Below are positions 45,970-55,194 of a stretch of DNA of 64,000 nucleotides, in pieces; positions within the stretch are counted from its first letter, which is position 1, and each line of letters begins with the position of its first letter. This DNA is from Flavobacterium piscisymbiosum (GTDB lineage Bacteria > Bacteroidota > Bacteroidia > Flavobacteriales > Flavobacteriaceae). Under the pieces are notes generated by a model. That model made no database searches. It saw nothing but the letters and a program-made list of their open reading frames with translations, and was not told the origin of the DNA. The translations under genes and the position numbers were made by a program. The stretch spans positions 6,324,001 to 6,388,000 of the forward strand of contig NZ_JAJJMM010000001.1 in NCBI RefSeq assembly GCF_020905295.1, given 5' to 3'.

Positions 45970-47547
45970 CTATTCTTCGGTAAGTAATTTGATCAGACTT
46001 TCATCTCTTTTATAAACATCTTTATAAAAGTTCAAATTGCCGTCACGATCTACCCAGGCGGTAAAATATCCTATATAAACCGGAATTTTCTTTTTTAGCG
46101 TATACCAGCTTTCTTTACCGGCATGCATTGCCTTGTCGATTCTTTCCGGAGTCATGTTTGGATCTTGTTTCAAAAGTTCAATGGCTAATTCTCTTGGTTT
46201 GCCTACACGAACGCAACCGTGACTAAAAGCCCTGTTTTCTCTTTCGAACAAACTTTTTGCCGGTGTATCATGCAAATAAATATTATTTGAATTCGGGAAT
46301 AAAAACTTCACCAAACCAAGCGAATTGTTTTTTCCGGGTAACTGACGAACGGCACCATTATTCCATTCCAGATTTTTTTGGGCTAGATAATTCTTGTTCT
46401 TTGCCATTCCGGGTTTTATCTCACTTTTGATGATACTTGGAGGTACATTCCAATACGGACTAAAAACAATATTATTCATCATTCCGCTAAAAACTACGGT
46501 TTTGGTCATTGCTCTTCCTACTACCACCGGCGATACAAATGCGATTTCATGATTGCGAATCAAATACAATCTAAACTCCGGAATGTTAACTTCGATGTAT
46601 TCTTTCCCTTTTTCGAGTTCGGGATCAATCCATCTGCAACGTTCCATATTAGCAATAATAGTTTTAATTCTGTCTGAAACAGGAACGTTTAACTCGGCAA
46701 TATGTTCCGGTAAAATGGTGTTTTTTGGAGTTAATCCGTGATGGAATTCGTAGCTTCTTATTCCTTTTATCAATGTCGAATCGCAAATATTGCTTTTGCT
46801 ATTTTCTTTAAGATCACCGGTTATAAAAAGCCTTTCTCTGATTTGTCCAATTGTTGCAACAGAATCTCCGAGTTTTAGACTTTTAAAATCTTCACCAGTT
46901 TCGATCGTTTTCCATCCTCCTTTTTTCTCAATCTCTCTATATTGATGAAGCGCGTCACGAAGCTTATAATATTGGCTGAACATTTTGCTCTTTTTGTCAT
47001 CGCTAATCGTAGCTTTTTTATAAATAGAATCTGAAAAAACCTGATAGTTTACTTTTTTTCGAGGTAAAAGCCATTCTAATGATCTGGTCGTTTTTTCGTC
47101 TACACCAGAAACTTTCTGTACATAATAAAAGTACAAATTGGTAATCATCAAATCGGTATCAGTTTGTGATAATTTGTTTTCGGCTGTATGCTCAAAAATA
47201 GGATTGATTTTTTCATTATAAGGAAAATTAGCTTTCAAGCCTTCCTGATCTAATCCCTTATATTTATTGAATAATGTATTTCCGTATTCTACAACACCTT
47301 TATTATCCAGCCATAACTGTGTAGATTTGTTTTTTTTGTATAAAGCCAAAACCTCGCTCTGAAATTTAATCAATTTAGGATATGCCTGATAAAATGTCGA
47401 GATGCCAGAACTGTCAATTGTTATTTTAAGTTCAGGAACCACTTTTTCTGAAGTCTTTGATTCTTCCGTTTTCTTTTCTGCTTTTTTATTACAGGAAACA
47501 GCACTAATTAGAAGTACTACAGCAACAAGCGGATACAAAATTTTCAT
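45970..47547 (-). CDS. L,D-transpeptidase (YcbB-like) lipoprotein
   Basis: 525 aa. Lipobox VSC with Cys19. A helical N-terminal scaffold domain (about 45-215), a peptidoglycan-binding-like segment (220-290) and the YkuD catalytic domain (about 317-470) with His443 and the nucleophile Cys445 in AFSHGCVRVGKPRELA. FSPYWNVPPSI is the YcbB-subfamily substrate-loop motif. It forms 3-3 cross-links or attaches proteins to peptidoglycan in the periplasm. It is preceded by the DUF1573 gene on the same strand, separated by a terminator. Confidence 0.92.
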   Translation of the reverse strand: MKILYPLVAVVLLISAVSCNKKAEKKTEESKTSEKVVPELKITIDSSGISTFYQAYPKLIKFQSEVLALYKKNKSTQLWLDNKGVVEYGNTLFNKYKGLDQEGLKANFPYNEKINPIFEHTAENKLSQTDTDLMITNLYFYYVQKVSGVDEKTTRSLEWLLPRKKVNYQVFSDSIYKKATISDDKKSKMFSQYYKLRDALHQYREIEKKGGWKTIETGEDFKSLKLGDSVATIGQIRERLFITGDLKENSKSNICDSTLIKGIRSYEFHHGLTPKNTILPEHIAELNVPVSDRIKTIIANMERCRWIDPELEKGKEYIEVNIPEFRLYLIRNHEIAFVSPVVVGRAMTKTVVFSGMMNNIVFSPYWNVPPSIIKSEIKPGMAKNKNYLAQKNLEWNNGAVRQLPGKNNSLGLVKFLFPNSNNIYLHDTPAKSLFERENRAFSHGCVRVGKPRELAIELLKQDPNMTPERIDKAMHAGKESWYTLKKKIPVYIGYFTAWVDRDGNLNFYKDVYKRDESLIKLLTEE

Positions 47548-47651
47548 AATATTTTTTTTATTAAAAATAGAAAAGTTTTGGCGAAATCAAAGCATTTCTA
47601 AAAAAATTAATATGGCTTCTAAAATCCATTTATTACTCCATAAAAAAACAA

Positions 47652-47685
47652 AAAAAAACTCCGAATACATTACATATCCGGAGCT
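47652..47685 (-). terminator. Terminator of the DUF1573 gene
   Basis: On the minus strand GCTCCG pairs with CGGAGT (CTCCG at 47659-47663 with CGGAG at 47679-47683), followed by a T-run of nine. Confidence 0.7.
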
Positions 47686-47710
47686 TCTGCTTTATAACCA
47701 ACCTTTATTT

Positions 47711-48127
47711 TTAGATTACTGTTCCTTTTAAAGTAAGTACTTTTGGAGTAGTCTCCGCACTTGTTGTTACAGTAACTGTTTTTGTAAAACCACCTTTGTT
47801 GGCTGCATTATATGTTGCTGTTATTTTAGCTGATTTACCAGGTAAAATAGGCTCTTTTGTATAATCTGTTGCAGTACAACCACAAGATCCCTGAACGTTT
47901 GTAATTACTACGGCAGTTTTTCCTGTATTTTTAAATTCGTAAACAATTGCTTTTGGCGTTCCTTGAGGAATTTGACCTACATCAATAGTTTCTGCTTTCC
48001 AAACAATTGTAGAAGCTGTTACTCCTTCAACTTTTGTTTCAGAAGTCATAGATTGTATTGGTGCAATTGCCGAAAAAGACATTAAGCTTAACGCTAAAGC
48101 TAACATCGAAATTTTAATCATTTTCAT
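47711..48127 (-). CDS. DUF1573 exported protein
   Basis: 138 aa with a signal peptide (about 1-24). The DUF1573 core (about 45-130) includes the characteristic YEFKNTGKTAVVITNVQGSCGCTATDY and PGKSAKITATYNAANKGGFTKTVTV. It is an Ig-like periplasmic or outer-membrane-associated domain of unknown biochemical role, very common in Bacteroidetes. It is divergent from the histidine kinase gene at 48290. Confidence 0.93.
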   Translation of the reverse strand: MKMIKISMLALALSLMSFSAIAPIQSMTSETKVEGVTASTIVWKAETIDVGQIPQGTPKAIVYEFKNTGKTAVVITNVQGSCGCTATDYTKEPILPGKSAKITATYNAANKGGFTKTVTVTTSAETTPKVLTLKGTVI

Positions 48128-48289
48128 AGTTATATAATTTAATGGTTTATAGTTCTAATTTTGTTTTACAAAGATATTTCAGACAAAACCAAATCGCTGT
48201 TAACCGCTTTCAAATCTTTGTTAATGACTTGTTAATCGGTGTTTTTAAACCTAAATTTGATTAATATTACACTCTAAAACACCGTTTTC

Positions 48290-49552
48290 TTGAAAATAAA
48301 TAAACTCAATAGTATTATCCTTCTGGGACTTGTCGCCATTATTAGCATATTGGTAGCACAATTGCTTTGGACGAAGGAGGCTTTTACTTTAGAACAAAAA
48401 AAATTAAGTCAGAAAGCCAATATCGCTTTGCTGGAAGTTGCCCGAAAATTATATGAAGGAAAAGATCATGAATCCTCCTGTCTGAATCCTGTTCAAAAAA
48501 TTTCGAACGATTATTATATTGTAAATATCCAGAACGATTTTGAACCGGATATTTTAGAATTTTATTTGAGATCAGAGTTTAAAAAAATGAACATTACAAC
48601 TGATTTTGAATACGCAGTGTACAATTGCCAAAGTGATGAAATGGTGTACGGAAAATACATTTCGTTTGCTGAAAAAGAAAAAACGAAGAGAACAGTTTCT
48701 TTTCCAAAGCATAAAAATTTAGTGTATTATTTTGCCATTCGTTTTCCTAACGAAACGACTTATTTATTTAGTTCGATGCGATTTTGGTTTATACTTTCGA
48801 TCGCTTTAATCTTGATTTTATTGATTTATGTTTATTCGATTTTTACGCTTTTGCAGCAAAAAAAATACTCTGAACTGCAACGGGATTTTATCAATAATAT
48901 GACACATGAATTCAAAACTCCTTTGTCTTCTATATTAATTGCTTCAAAATATTTAAGCGAACAAAATCCTATCAAGGATGATAAAAAATTGCATACATAC
49001 ACCAATATTATTATCAATCAGAGTCACAAACTGAACAATCATATCGAGAAGATTCTGAATGTTGCCAAATCAGATTATGCTCCTTTAGAATTAAAGAAAG
49101 AGACAGTTTTAATTGTTCCGATTATCGAAGAAACGATCGAAAACATTCAGTTAAAATATCCTGAAGCTTCGATTAAAATCGAAACCCTGTCGAATGAATA
49201 TCAAATAGAAACCGATGTTTTTCATTTCTCTAATTTGATTTATAATTTACTGGATAATGCTATTAAATATTGCAACGAAAAACCGGAAATCAAGATTGGA
49301 ATCTCAACAGAAAATTCAGTTATAAAAATAGCTTTTAGTGATAACGGAATCGGGATTTCTCCTAAAAATATGTCTTTTGTTTTTGATAAATTTTACCGCG
49401 CACAAAACGAAAAAAGCAATGAAGTAAATGGTTTTGGACTTGGTTTGTATTATGTAAAAGAAATTTGCAACTTGCATAACTGGAAAATAAAAGTACAAAA
49501 CAACACAACAAACGGCATTACGATAACTTTGTCAATTCCTTATAAAAAATGA
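48290..49552 (+). CDS. Two-component sensor histidine kinase
   Basis: 420 aa, starting at TTG 48290 (MKINKLNSI...); no ATG gives a complete first membrane segment. Membrane segments at about 8-28 and 165-187 enclose a periplasmic sensor loop of about 135 residues with two Cys (64 and 113). The DHp helix has His206 in NMTHEFKTPLSS, and the HATPase_c domain shows NLLDNAIKY, DNGIGISPKN, FDKFYRAQ and GFGLGLYYVKE. It overlaps the response regulator by 4 nt (ATGA). The signal is unknown. Confidence 0.92.
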   Translation: MKINKLNSIILLGLVAIISILVAQLLWTKEAFTLEQKKLSQKANIALLEVARKLYEGKDHESSCLNPVQKISNDYYIVNIQNDFEPDILEFYLRSEFKKMNITTDFEYAVYNCQSDEMVYGKYISFAEKEKTKRTVSFPKHKNLVYYFAIRFPNETTYLFSSMRFWFILSIALILILLIYVYSIFTLLQQKKYSELQRDFINNMTHEFKTPLSSILIASKYLSEQNPIKDDKKLHTYTNIIINQSHKLNNHIEKILNVAKSDYAPLELKKETVLIVPIIEETIENIQLKYPEASIKIETLSNEYQIETDVFHFSNLIYNLLDNAIKYCNEKPEIKIGISTENSVIKIAFSDNGIGISPKNMSFVFDKFYRAQNEKSNEVNGFGLGLYYVKEICNLHNWKIKVQNNTTNGITITLSIPYKK

Positions 49553-50232
49553 AACAATTCAAAATACTTTATACCGAAGACGATGAAACATTAGCTTTTT
49601 TGACCAAAGACAATTTGGAACAAAACAATTATGAAGTAATTCATTGTTGCGACGGGCAATTGGGATTAGAAACCTTTAAAAAAGAAAATTTTGACATTTG
49701 TATCTTTGATATCATGATGCCAAAAATGGATGGTTTTGAATTGGCGACAGAGATCAGAAAATTAAATACTGATATTCCGATTATCTTTCTTTCTGCAAAA
49801 ACATTAAAAGAAGACCGTATTAAAGGTTTGCGTCTGGGTGCGGATGATTATTTGGTAAAGCCTTTTAGTATTGAAGAATTACTGCTAAAAATTGAAATAT
49901 TCCTGAAACGTTCTCAGAAAAACATCCCGATAGAAAAATCGGTTTACGAAATTGGAAAGTATCAGTTTGATACCAACAATTTTATTTTATTTAATGAAAA
50001 CGAAAAAATAAGCCTGACGCAACGCGAAGCCGAGTTATTGAAATTATTTCTGGACAATAAGAATTCGGTTTTAAAAAGAGAACAAATTCTGACTTCGCTT
50101 TGGGGAACAGATGATTATTTTATGGGAAGAAGTCTGGATGTTTTTATTTCGCGACTGCGTAAAATTTTAGTGAATGAAGAAGGTATCGCTATAGAGAATC
50201 TTCACGGAATTGGGTTTAGGTTTACAGTGTAA
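49549..50232 (+). CDS. OmpR/PhoB-type response regulator
   Basis: 227 aa. The receiver domain (1-120) has the acidic pocket TEDDE, the phospho-accepting Asp54 in FDIMMPKMDG, Ser in FLSAKT and Lys in LVKPFS. A winged-helix DNA-binding domain covers about 135-227 (LTQREAELLKLFL, RSLDVFISRLRKIL, IENLHGIGFRF). It is the partner of the kinase encoded just upstream, with which it shares a 4-nt ATGA overlap. Target genes are unknown. Confidence 0.95.
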   Translation: MKQFKILYTEDDETLAFLTKDNLEQNNYEVIHCCDGQLGLETFKKENFDICIFDIMMPKMDGFELATEIRKLNTDIPIIFLSAKTLKEDRIKGLRLGADDYLVKPFSIEELLLKIEIFLKRSQKNIPIEKSVYEIGKYQFDTNNFILFNENEKISLTQREAELLKLFLDNKNSVLKREQILTSLWGTDDYFMGRSLDVFISRLRKILVNEEGIAIENLHGIGFRFTV

Positions 50233-50415
50233 GTTAATTTCTAACGACTTAAAACATTATTTGCTTTATCCAGGCATTCTAAAAATATAATAATTACAAA
50301 AACCTTCTTATAAATACAGAATCCTGAAAAGTTACATTTTTAATACAAATTAGAAAAAAACTGTAAAATTATTTTTAAAAAACTTTCGTATTTTTAATAT
50401 CTAATTTTCCTCGAT

Positions 50416-51180
50416 ATGAAATTACATCATTTACGCAACGCCACTTTAGTTATTGAAACTGAAACCGATGTTATATTGGTTGATCCCATGTTAGGAAAGA
50501 GAAAAACGATTCCGCCTTTTACCATTTTTCGTTATAAACCCCATAGAAACCCACTTGTTGCTTTACCCAAAAATACCAGAGATATATTAAGCAGGGTTAC
50601 TATTTGCCTGATTACACATTTACATACCGATCACATAGACAAAGCCGGTGAAGTTTTTCTAAGACGAAAAAGTATTCCGGTAATTTGCAGTGCAAAAGAT
50701 GAAAATGCTTTGAGCGCAAGAGGCTTAAATATTCTCCAAACTTTAAATTATTGGGAACCGCAGGAATTTCTTGGAGGTAAAATTATAGGTATTCCGGCTA
50801 TTCACGGTTACGGATTTATTGCAAAACTGATGGGAAACGTAATGGGTTTTTATATTGAATTACCTAACGAAAAATCTATTTATATAAGTTCAGATACTGT
50901 TTTTACCGAACATGTACAAAAAGTTCTCGTGGAATTTAAGCCTGAAATTGCCGTCGTAGCCTGCGGAACAGCGAGATTAGATATTGGTCAGCCTTTATTA
51001 ATGAGAATGAATGATATCCTGAAATTTGTTGCCTTAGCGCCTAAATATATTTTGGCAAATCATTTAGAAGCTTTAAACCATTGCCCGACAAAAAGATCGG
51101 AATTGAGATTGGCCTTAGAGGAAAATAATTTATTAGATAAAGTTTCGATTCCGGAAGATGGCGAAATTGTTTTATACTAA
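50416..51180 (+). CDS. MBL-fold metal-dependent hydrolase (UlaG-like)
   Basis: 254 aa metallo-beta-lactamase fold. The metal-binding motif is THLHTDHIDKA (72-82), and the later ligands are in PAIHGYGF, SSDTVF and NHLEALNHC. The short N-terminal MKLHHLRNATLVIETETDVILVDPML is typical of the UlaG/lactonase-like branch (beta-lactamase superfamily domain). The natural substrate cannot be told. It ends 2 nt before the 3' end of the convergent radical SAM gene. Confidence 0.88.
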   Translation: MKLHHLRNATLVIETETDVILVDPMLGKRKTIPPFTIFRYKPHRNPLVALPKNTRDILSRVTICLITHLHTDHIDKAGEVFLRRKSIPVICSAKDENALSARGLNILQTLNYWEPQEFLGGKIIGIPAIHGYGFIAKLMGNVMGFYIELPNEKSIYISSDTVFTEHVQKVLVEFKPEIAVVACGTARLDIGQPLLMRMNDILKFVALAPKYILANHLEALNHCPTKRSELRLALEENNLLDKVSIPEDGEIVLY

Positions 51181-51182
51181 AG

Positions 51183-53405
51183 TTATAAAACCAGCAAACC
51201 AAATTCACGCAATGTATTGATTGGTTTTGAATACCAAAATAATTCGAAATCTTCTAAACTCGTTTCAAAATCGGCTTTTACTTCCTGAAAAGTATAATTT
51301 CTAGCATTTGAGATTGTAATTTTAGTTAGAATTTCAACCAGCCATTCTCCTTCTTCTTTATTGGTCTGAATATTGAAACTTTCCTTTTTATCATGAAAAG
51401 TAAAAGTCATCATTTCCCAGGATCTTCCTTTTTTAGATTTTGTAAAAGGTTCTGTAAAAGGTTTTCCTCCCAACCAAACCACTTTTGCATTTGGTTTTGT
51501 ATTAAAATCGTTTCCTTCTTCAAGCGCATTAAAAATAAAATCGGGATCTATTTTTGTTTTCGGAATTTTAAAATCAAACCAATCTTGCAATTCGTAGTCA
51601 AAACAAATTCCGTGCATGAAATTAAAAAGCGATTTCTTTAATCCGAAACTAAATTTATCATGATTGATTCCCGTAGAATCTGTATAGTCGATATCATTAT
51701 TGGCGAAAGTTCCAATGGCTTCGGTCTTTTTTGTTACACCAAATTTCTCCGGATATAGTCCAACAGGACTATGAGCCGTCATCGCAAACTGATGCCAAAA
51801 TCCAGATTGCAGAATTCCCGCTTCGAATAACTGGCGTACCATTTCGAGACTATCTACCGTTTCCTGAATGGTTTGTGTTGGATATCCGTACATTAAATAG
51901 GCATGAACCATGATTCCGGCTTCGGTAAAATTTCGGGTCACTTTGGCGACTTGTTCTACCGTTACGCCTTTGTCAATTAATTTTAATAATCGATCTGAAG
52001 CCACTTCTAAACCTCCGGAAACAGCAATACAACCGGAAGCTTTTAGTAATAAACATAAATCTTTAGAAAAGCTTTTTTCAAATCGAATGTTTGTCCACCA
52101 TGTAACAGCCAGTTTTCGACGTAAAATTTCCAATGCCAAAGCACGCATTAAAGCAGGCGGCGCAGCTTCATCGACAAAATGGAATCCGTTTTGTCCTGTT
52201 TGCAGCATCATATCTTCCATTCGATCGCACAATAAATTGGCTGCAACAGGTTCGTATACTTTGATGTAATCTAATGAAATATCACAAAAAGTACATTTTC
52301 CCCAATAACAACCGTGTGCCATGGTAAGTTTATTCCAACGTCCGTCGCTCCACATTCGGTGCATTGGGTTCACAATTTCGATAACCGAAATGTATTTATC
52401 CAAAGACAAATCAGAATAATCAGGTGTTCCTACGTAGGCTTGTTTGTAATCGTGTTTTAGAGAATTGTTTTTGTACACTACTTTTCCATCTTCTAAAAGA
52501 AAAGTTCTTTTATAAGAATTGGAATTTGGATTTTCTAGATTGAAGATTAATTCCTCTATCGGAACTTCTCCATCATCTAAAGTGATAAAATCGAAAAATT
52601 CAAAAACACGTGCATCCGAAAGTGAACGTAATTCGGTATTAGGAAAACCACCGCCCATCGAAATTTTGATTTCGGGATGATTTTGTTTGATCCATTGTGC
52701 ACATCTGAAAGCGCTGTATAAATTTCCCGGAAAGGGAACAGAAATCAGAAAAAATGTAGGCTGAATCGTTTCAATCTTCGCTTTTAAAATCGAAATTAAA
52801 ATTGCATCGATATAAGTGGGTTCTTGTTGTAAAGCCTCGTACAATTCATTAAACGAATTAGCGCTTCGGCCTAAACGCTCGGCATATCGGCTAAAGCCAA
52901 AATTTTCATCGACACATTCAACAATATAATCGGATATATCTTCAAGATACAAAGTTGCCAAATGTTTCGCTTTATCCTGAGTTCCCATGGTTCCAAAAGC
53001 CCAATCGAGTTCTTCTAATTGTGCAAAACGGGAAGCCTCCGGCAGAAAATCTTCCTGACAAATTTGCAAGGCTAATGTTGGATTTTTCCCCTGTAGAAAC
53101 TGAATAACAGCATCAATAGTTTTGATGTATTCATCCTGTAAAGCAAAAATACGTTTAGAGTTATCAGAAACATCATCCCTCGACTCCGCTCTGGAGGACA
53201 CACTTTCAAACCTGAAACTTGAAACCTGAAACAAATCAATCAAACCTTTTTTCGAAAACAATTCTAAAATCACATCAATACCCAAATCTGCCTGAGCCGA
53301 TTCGATATTTTTTGTGTTTAGAAATCCTTTTATATACGCTGTCGCCGGATACGGAGTATTCAGTTGTGTAAAAGGCGGCGTAACGACAAAAAGTTTGGTT
53401 TTCAA
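51183..53405 (-). CDS. B12-binding-domain radical SAM protein (target of an insertion)
   Basis: 740 aa. An N-terminal B12-binding-like domain (VVTPPFTQLNTPYPATAYIKG ... FFLISVPFPGNLYSAF ... ISMGGGFPNTELR) precedes a radical SAM core with Cys366, Cys371 and Cys374 in AHGCYWGKCTFCD, then GLEVASDRLLKLIDKG and YGYPTQTIQETVDSLEM. The function is unknown; related proteins modify lipids or small molecules. It starts at TTG 53405, and the same TTG is seen in the duplicated 5' stump at 55320. A two-gene cassette now lies directly upstream, whose second gene stops only 7 nt before this start. Residues about 60-82 look like inserted repeat DNA. Confidence 0.88.
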   Translation of the reverse strand: MKTKLFVVTPPFTQLNTPYPATAYIKGFLNTKNIESAQADLGIDVILELFSKKGLIDLFQVSSFRFESVSSRAESRDDVSDNSKRIFALQDEYIKTIDAVIQFLQGKNPTLALQICQEDFLPEASRFAQLEELDWAFGTMGTQDKAKHLATLYLEDISDYIVECVDENFGFSRYAERLGRSANSFNELYEALQQEPTYIDAILISILKAKIETIQPTFFLISVPFPGNLYSAFRCAQWIKQNHPEIKISMGGGFPNTELRSLSDARVFEFFDFITLDDGEVPIEELIFNLENPNSNSYKRTFLLEDGKVVYKNNSLKHDYKQAYVGTPDYSDLSLDKYISVIEIVNPMHRMWSDGRWNKLTMAHGCYWGKCTFCDISLDYIKVYEPVAANLLCDRMEDMMLQTGQNGFHFVDEAAPPALMRALALEILRRKLAVTWWTNIRFEKSFSKDLCLLLKASGCIAVSGGLEVASDRLLKLIDKGVTVEQVAKVTRNFTEAGIMVHAYLMYGYPTQTIQETVDSLEMVRQLFEAGILQSGFWHQFAMTAHSPVGLYPEKFGVTKKTEAIGTFANNDIDYTDSTGINHDKFSFGLKKSLFNFMHGICFDYELQDWFDFKIPKTKIDPDFIFNALEEGNDFNTKPNAKVVWLGGKPFTEPFTKSKKGRSWEMMTFTFHDKKESFNIQTNKEEGEWLVEILTKITISNARNYTFQEVKADFETSLEDFELFWYSKPINTLREFGLLVL

Positions 53406-53419
53406 GGCAAGATTATTTT
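53282..53419. repeat. Direct repeat, proximal copy (5' end of the radical SAM gene)
   Basis: 138 nt comprising the leader (14 nt) and first 41 codons of the intact radical SAM gene. It matches 55197-55334 at an offset of exactly 1915 nt with 7 mismatches. It marks one edge of the ATPase cassette. Confidence 0.95.
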
Positions 53420-53913
53420 ATTTTTAAAACTGTTTTTACCGACAAGCCAAAACCAGTCTCCTCTCTAAAATCAAGACACCTTTCATGAATAATTGTAGAA
53501 GTTCGCCTAGTTAACTTAGATACAACTGCATTTTTTTTTGCAAAAACCAGATCAGGATGATATCTTTTAAACAAACAAATTGTAGATTTAATTTGACTTA
53601 TACATTCTTCAACACTTTTATGAGAACTTTCAGTAAGCTCAATAAAAATTAAATGATTGTCAAATTTCAACATCCCATCACAAGTACTCTCTTTATTCTT
53701 AGAATTTTCTTTATAAATTTCAATACAGTTATCGATTGGATAAAACTCAATTGATTTTTTTTCAGAATTTAGTACTTCAAGCGTCCATACTTTTTGAGAG
53801 TCGAAGATTAAATATGCTTTTCTGTTATTATCCAATTCATCATGAATTCCAAACTTGTCTGACTTTGTTTCTTCGAAACCACAATCTGAGCTAAAAAAAT
53901 CTATTTGTTGCAT
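53413..53913 (-). CDS. Cassette gene 2: 166-aa partner protein, possible nuclease-like fold
   Basis: Not recognised as a known family. 166 aa, no signal or membrane segment, with CFF/CGF-type Cys residues. Residues 79-107 (DGMLKFDNHLIFIELTES ... Q107) resemble the D-x(n)-ExK...Q pattern of PD-(D/E)XK nucleases, with E92 and T94 in place of ExK, so a degenerate or altered active site is possible. The C-terminal third is basic (FKRYHPDLVFAKKN, KLTRRTST). Its start overlaps the end of the ATPase gene by 13 nt, so the two are translationally coupled. Its last codons lie in the duplicated leader of the radical SAM gene. Confidence 0.75.
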   Translation of the reverse strand: MQQIDFFSSDCGFEETKSDKFGIHDELDNNRKAYLIFDSQKVWTLEVLNSEKKSIEFYPIDNCIEIYKENSKNKESTCDGMLKFDNHLIFIELTESSHKSVEECISQIKSTICLFKRYHPDLVFAKKNAVVSKLTRRTSTIIHERCLDFREETGFGLSVKTVLKIK

Positions 53914-55133
53914 TCCTCTGCTATATCAAGTAAATCATTAAACAAATCGTTAGTATCTTCTAAACTTGTATTCAAGAAATTATTATCCAAAATCTGACCT
54001 CTTTCTGATTTTATAGAAACAACTACACCTTCATTATCAATTTGATAAACACCCGTTTTATCAGGATTTAGACAAGATTTTAATGGCACAATATCTTCAA
54101 GTCTTTTTAAGAAATCAAAACTTTTATTTATATTTTCTTTTACCTTAAATGCTTTCATAGCAAGGCTTGTATAAGCAATTATGTAAGGACTATGAGTAGT
54201 AATTATTAGATGATTATCCTCTCTATTATTATTGAATTCAAAAGATTTAAATAATAGATTTTTTTGACTTTCTGGAAACAGATTTTGTTCAATTTCTTCA
54301 ATTATTGAAAAAAGATTTTGAGGCAAAAACTTTTTATTCAACGCTTCTATTCTTTTCGAATATTCACTAAGAACTGATATGGTATCTTTATTTATCTCCT
54401 TTAATAAGGAATTAAACCTTTCGCTCTCCGCAAAACTTAAATTATCAATATCCTGAGATATTTTACTATTTATAAATCCCTCCAAATATGAAAGTACAAC
54501 TATTAAAGGAACAACTGATTGAATTCCGCTAGATGCTTCTGCAAGTTTTAATCTATTAAACCCTTTTCCTGAAATATAAGACACTTTAGTACTGTCATCA
54601 TATTCAAATTCAATATCATTAATGTAAATGGGATGTGCTTCTGTTAAACTTCTCTGGGCTTTAATAAACTCAGCAAGAGTCCAACTTAGTGATTTTGGCA
54701 ACCCTTTAATATTCTCCAAATCTTCCAAAACACTTAGAAAATTTCGTTCTGCAGGTATATATGTTATTTTAGGCTGTTCGTAAACAGTGTTCTCTATAAT
54801 CAGTATTTCAGCTTTTTCTAAATCATATTTAAAATGAATATATTTTCCTTTATATTCAATAAAAGAATGCGGATTAAAATAATTTTGAATAGATTGAAAT
54901 TCACACCATTTTATTCTAAAAGCATCATTTTCTACAATATCCTTAATTAAAATGGTTCCTTTAACCAATGCCTTTTCTAACCAAGTCAGAGTAGATATTA
55001 GTTTTACAATACTACTTTTACCACTACCTTGTCCACCAATAAATATCATTAACTTATCGATTGGTAAAAATCCATCATTATCAGTATAACCTTCTTTTAT
55101 AGGTCCAAAATTTTTAATTTTAATTGATGACAT
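53901..55133 (-). CDS. Cassette gene 1: OLD/ABC-like AAA ATPase
   Basis: ATG 55133 is preferred to the TTG at 55157, because the family's IKIKNFGPIKEG start follows and the promoter lies just upstream. 410 aa. Walker A GGQGSGKS (33-40), YIPAERNF (125-132), an ABC-type signature SSGIQS (201-206), Walker B LFSIIEEIEQNLFP (274-287, Glu279/280), and switch His314 in ITTHSPYI. Only about 65 residues separate signature and Walker B, so the coiled-coil arm is short. No TOPRIM or nuclease domain is fused to it. Such ATPases pair with effectors in phage-defence systems. It overlaps the partner gene by 13 nt. The exact family was not identified. Confidence 0.85.
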   Translation of the reverse strand: MSSIKIKNFGPIKEGYTDNDGFLPIDKLMIFIGGQGSGKSSIVKLISTLTWLEKALVKGTILIKDIVENDAFRIKWCEFQSIQNYFNPHSFIEYKGKYIHFKYDLEKAEILIIENTVYEQPKITYIPAERNFLSVLEDLENIKGLPKSLSWTLAEFIKAQRSLTEAHPIYINDIEFEYDDSTKVSYISGKGFNRLKLAEASSGIQSVVPLIVVLSYLEGFINSKISQDIDNLSFAESERFNSLLKEINKDTISVLSEYSKRIEALNKKFLPQNLFSIIEEIEQNLFPESQKNLLFKSFEFNNNREDNHLIITTHSPYIIAYTSLAMKAFKVKENINKSFDFLKRLEDIVPLKSCLNPDKTGVYQIDNEGVVVSIKSERGQILDNNFLNTSLEDTNDLFNDLLDIAEECNK

Positions 55134-55154
55134 TAGTGTGTATTTTGTATGTAA

Positions 55155-55162
55155 CAAATGTA
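55155..55162 (-). promoter_or_regulatory. -7 promoter element TACATTTG of the cassette
   Basis: A match to TAnnTTTG on the minus strand, 21 nt before the ATPase ATG at 55133. It lies inside the unique (non-repeated) cassette DNA, so the cassette carries its own promoter and may drive the radical SAM gene too. Confidence 0.55.
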
Positions 55163-55194
55163 TAGCTTTTTGCTTTAAATAAAATATGCATTGA

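Noticed and set aside
53413..55157. Gabija, Septu or PARIS system
   Set aside because: The ATPase has no fused TOPRIM domain (unlike GajA), and the partner has no HNH motif (unlike PtuB) and does not look like the TOPRIM protein AriB.
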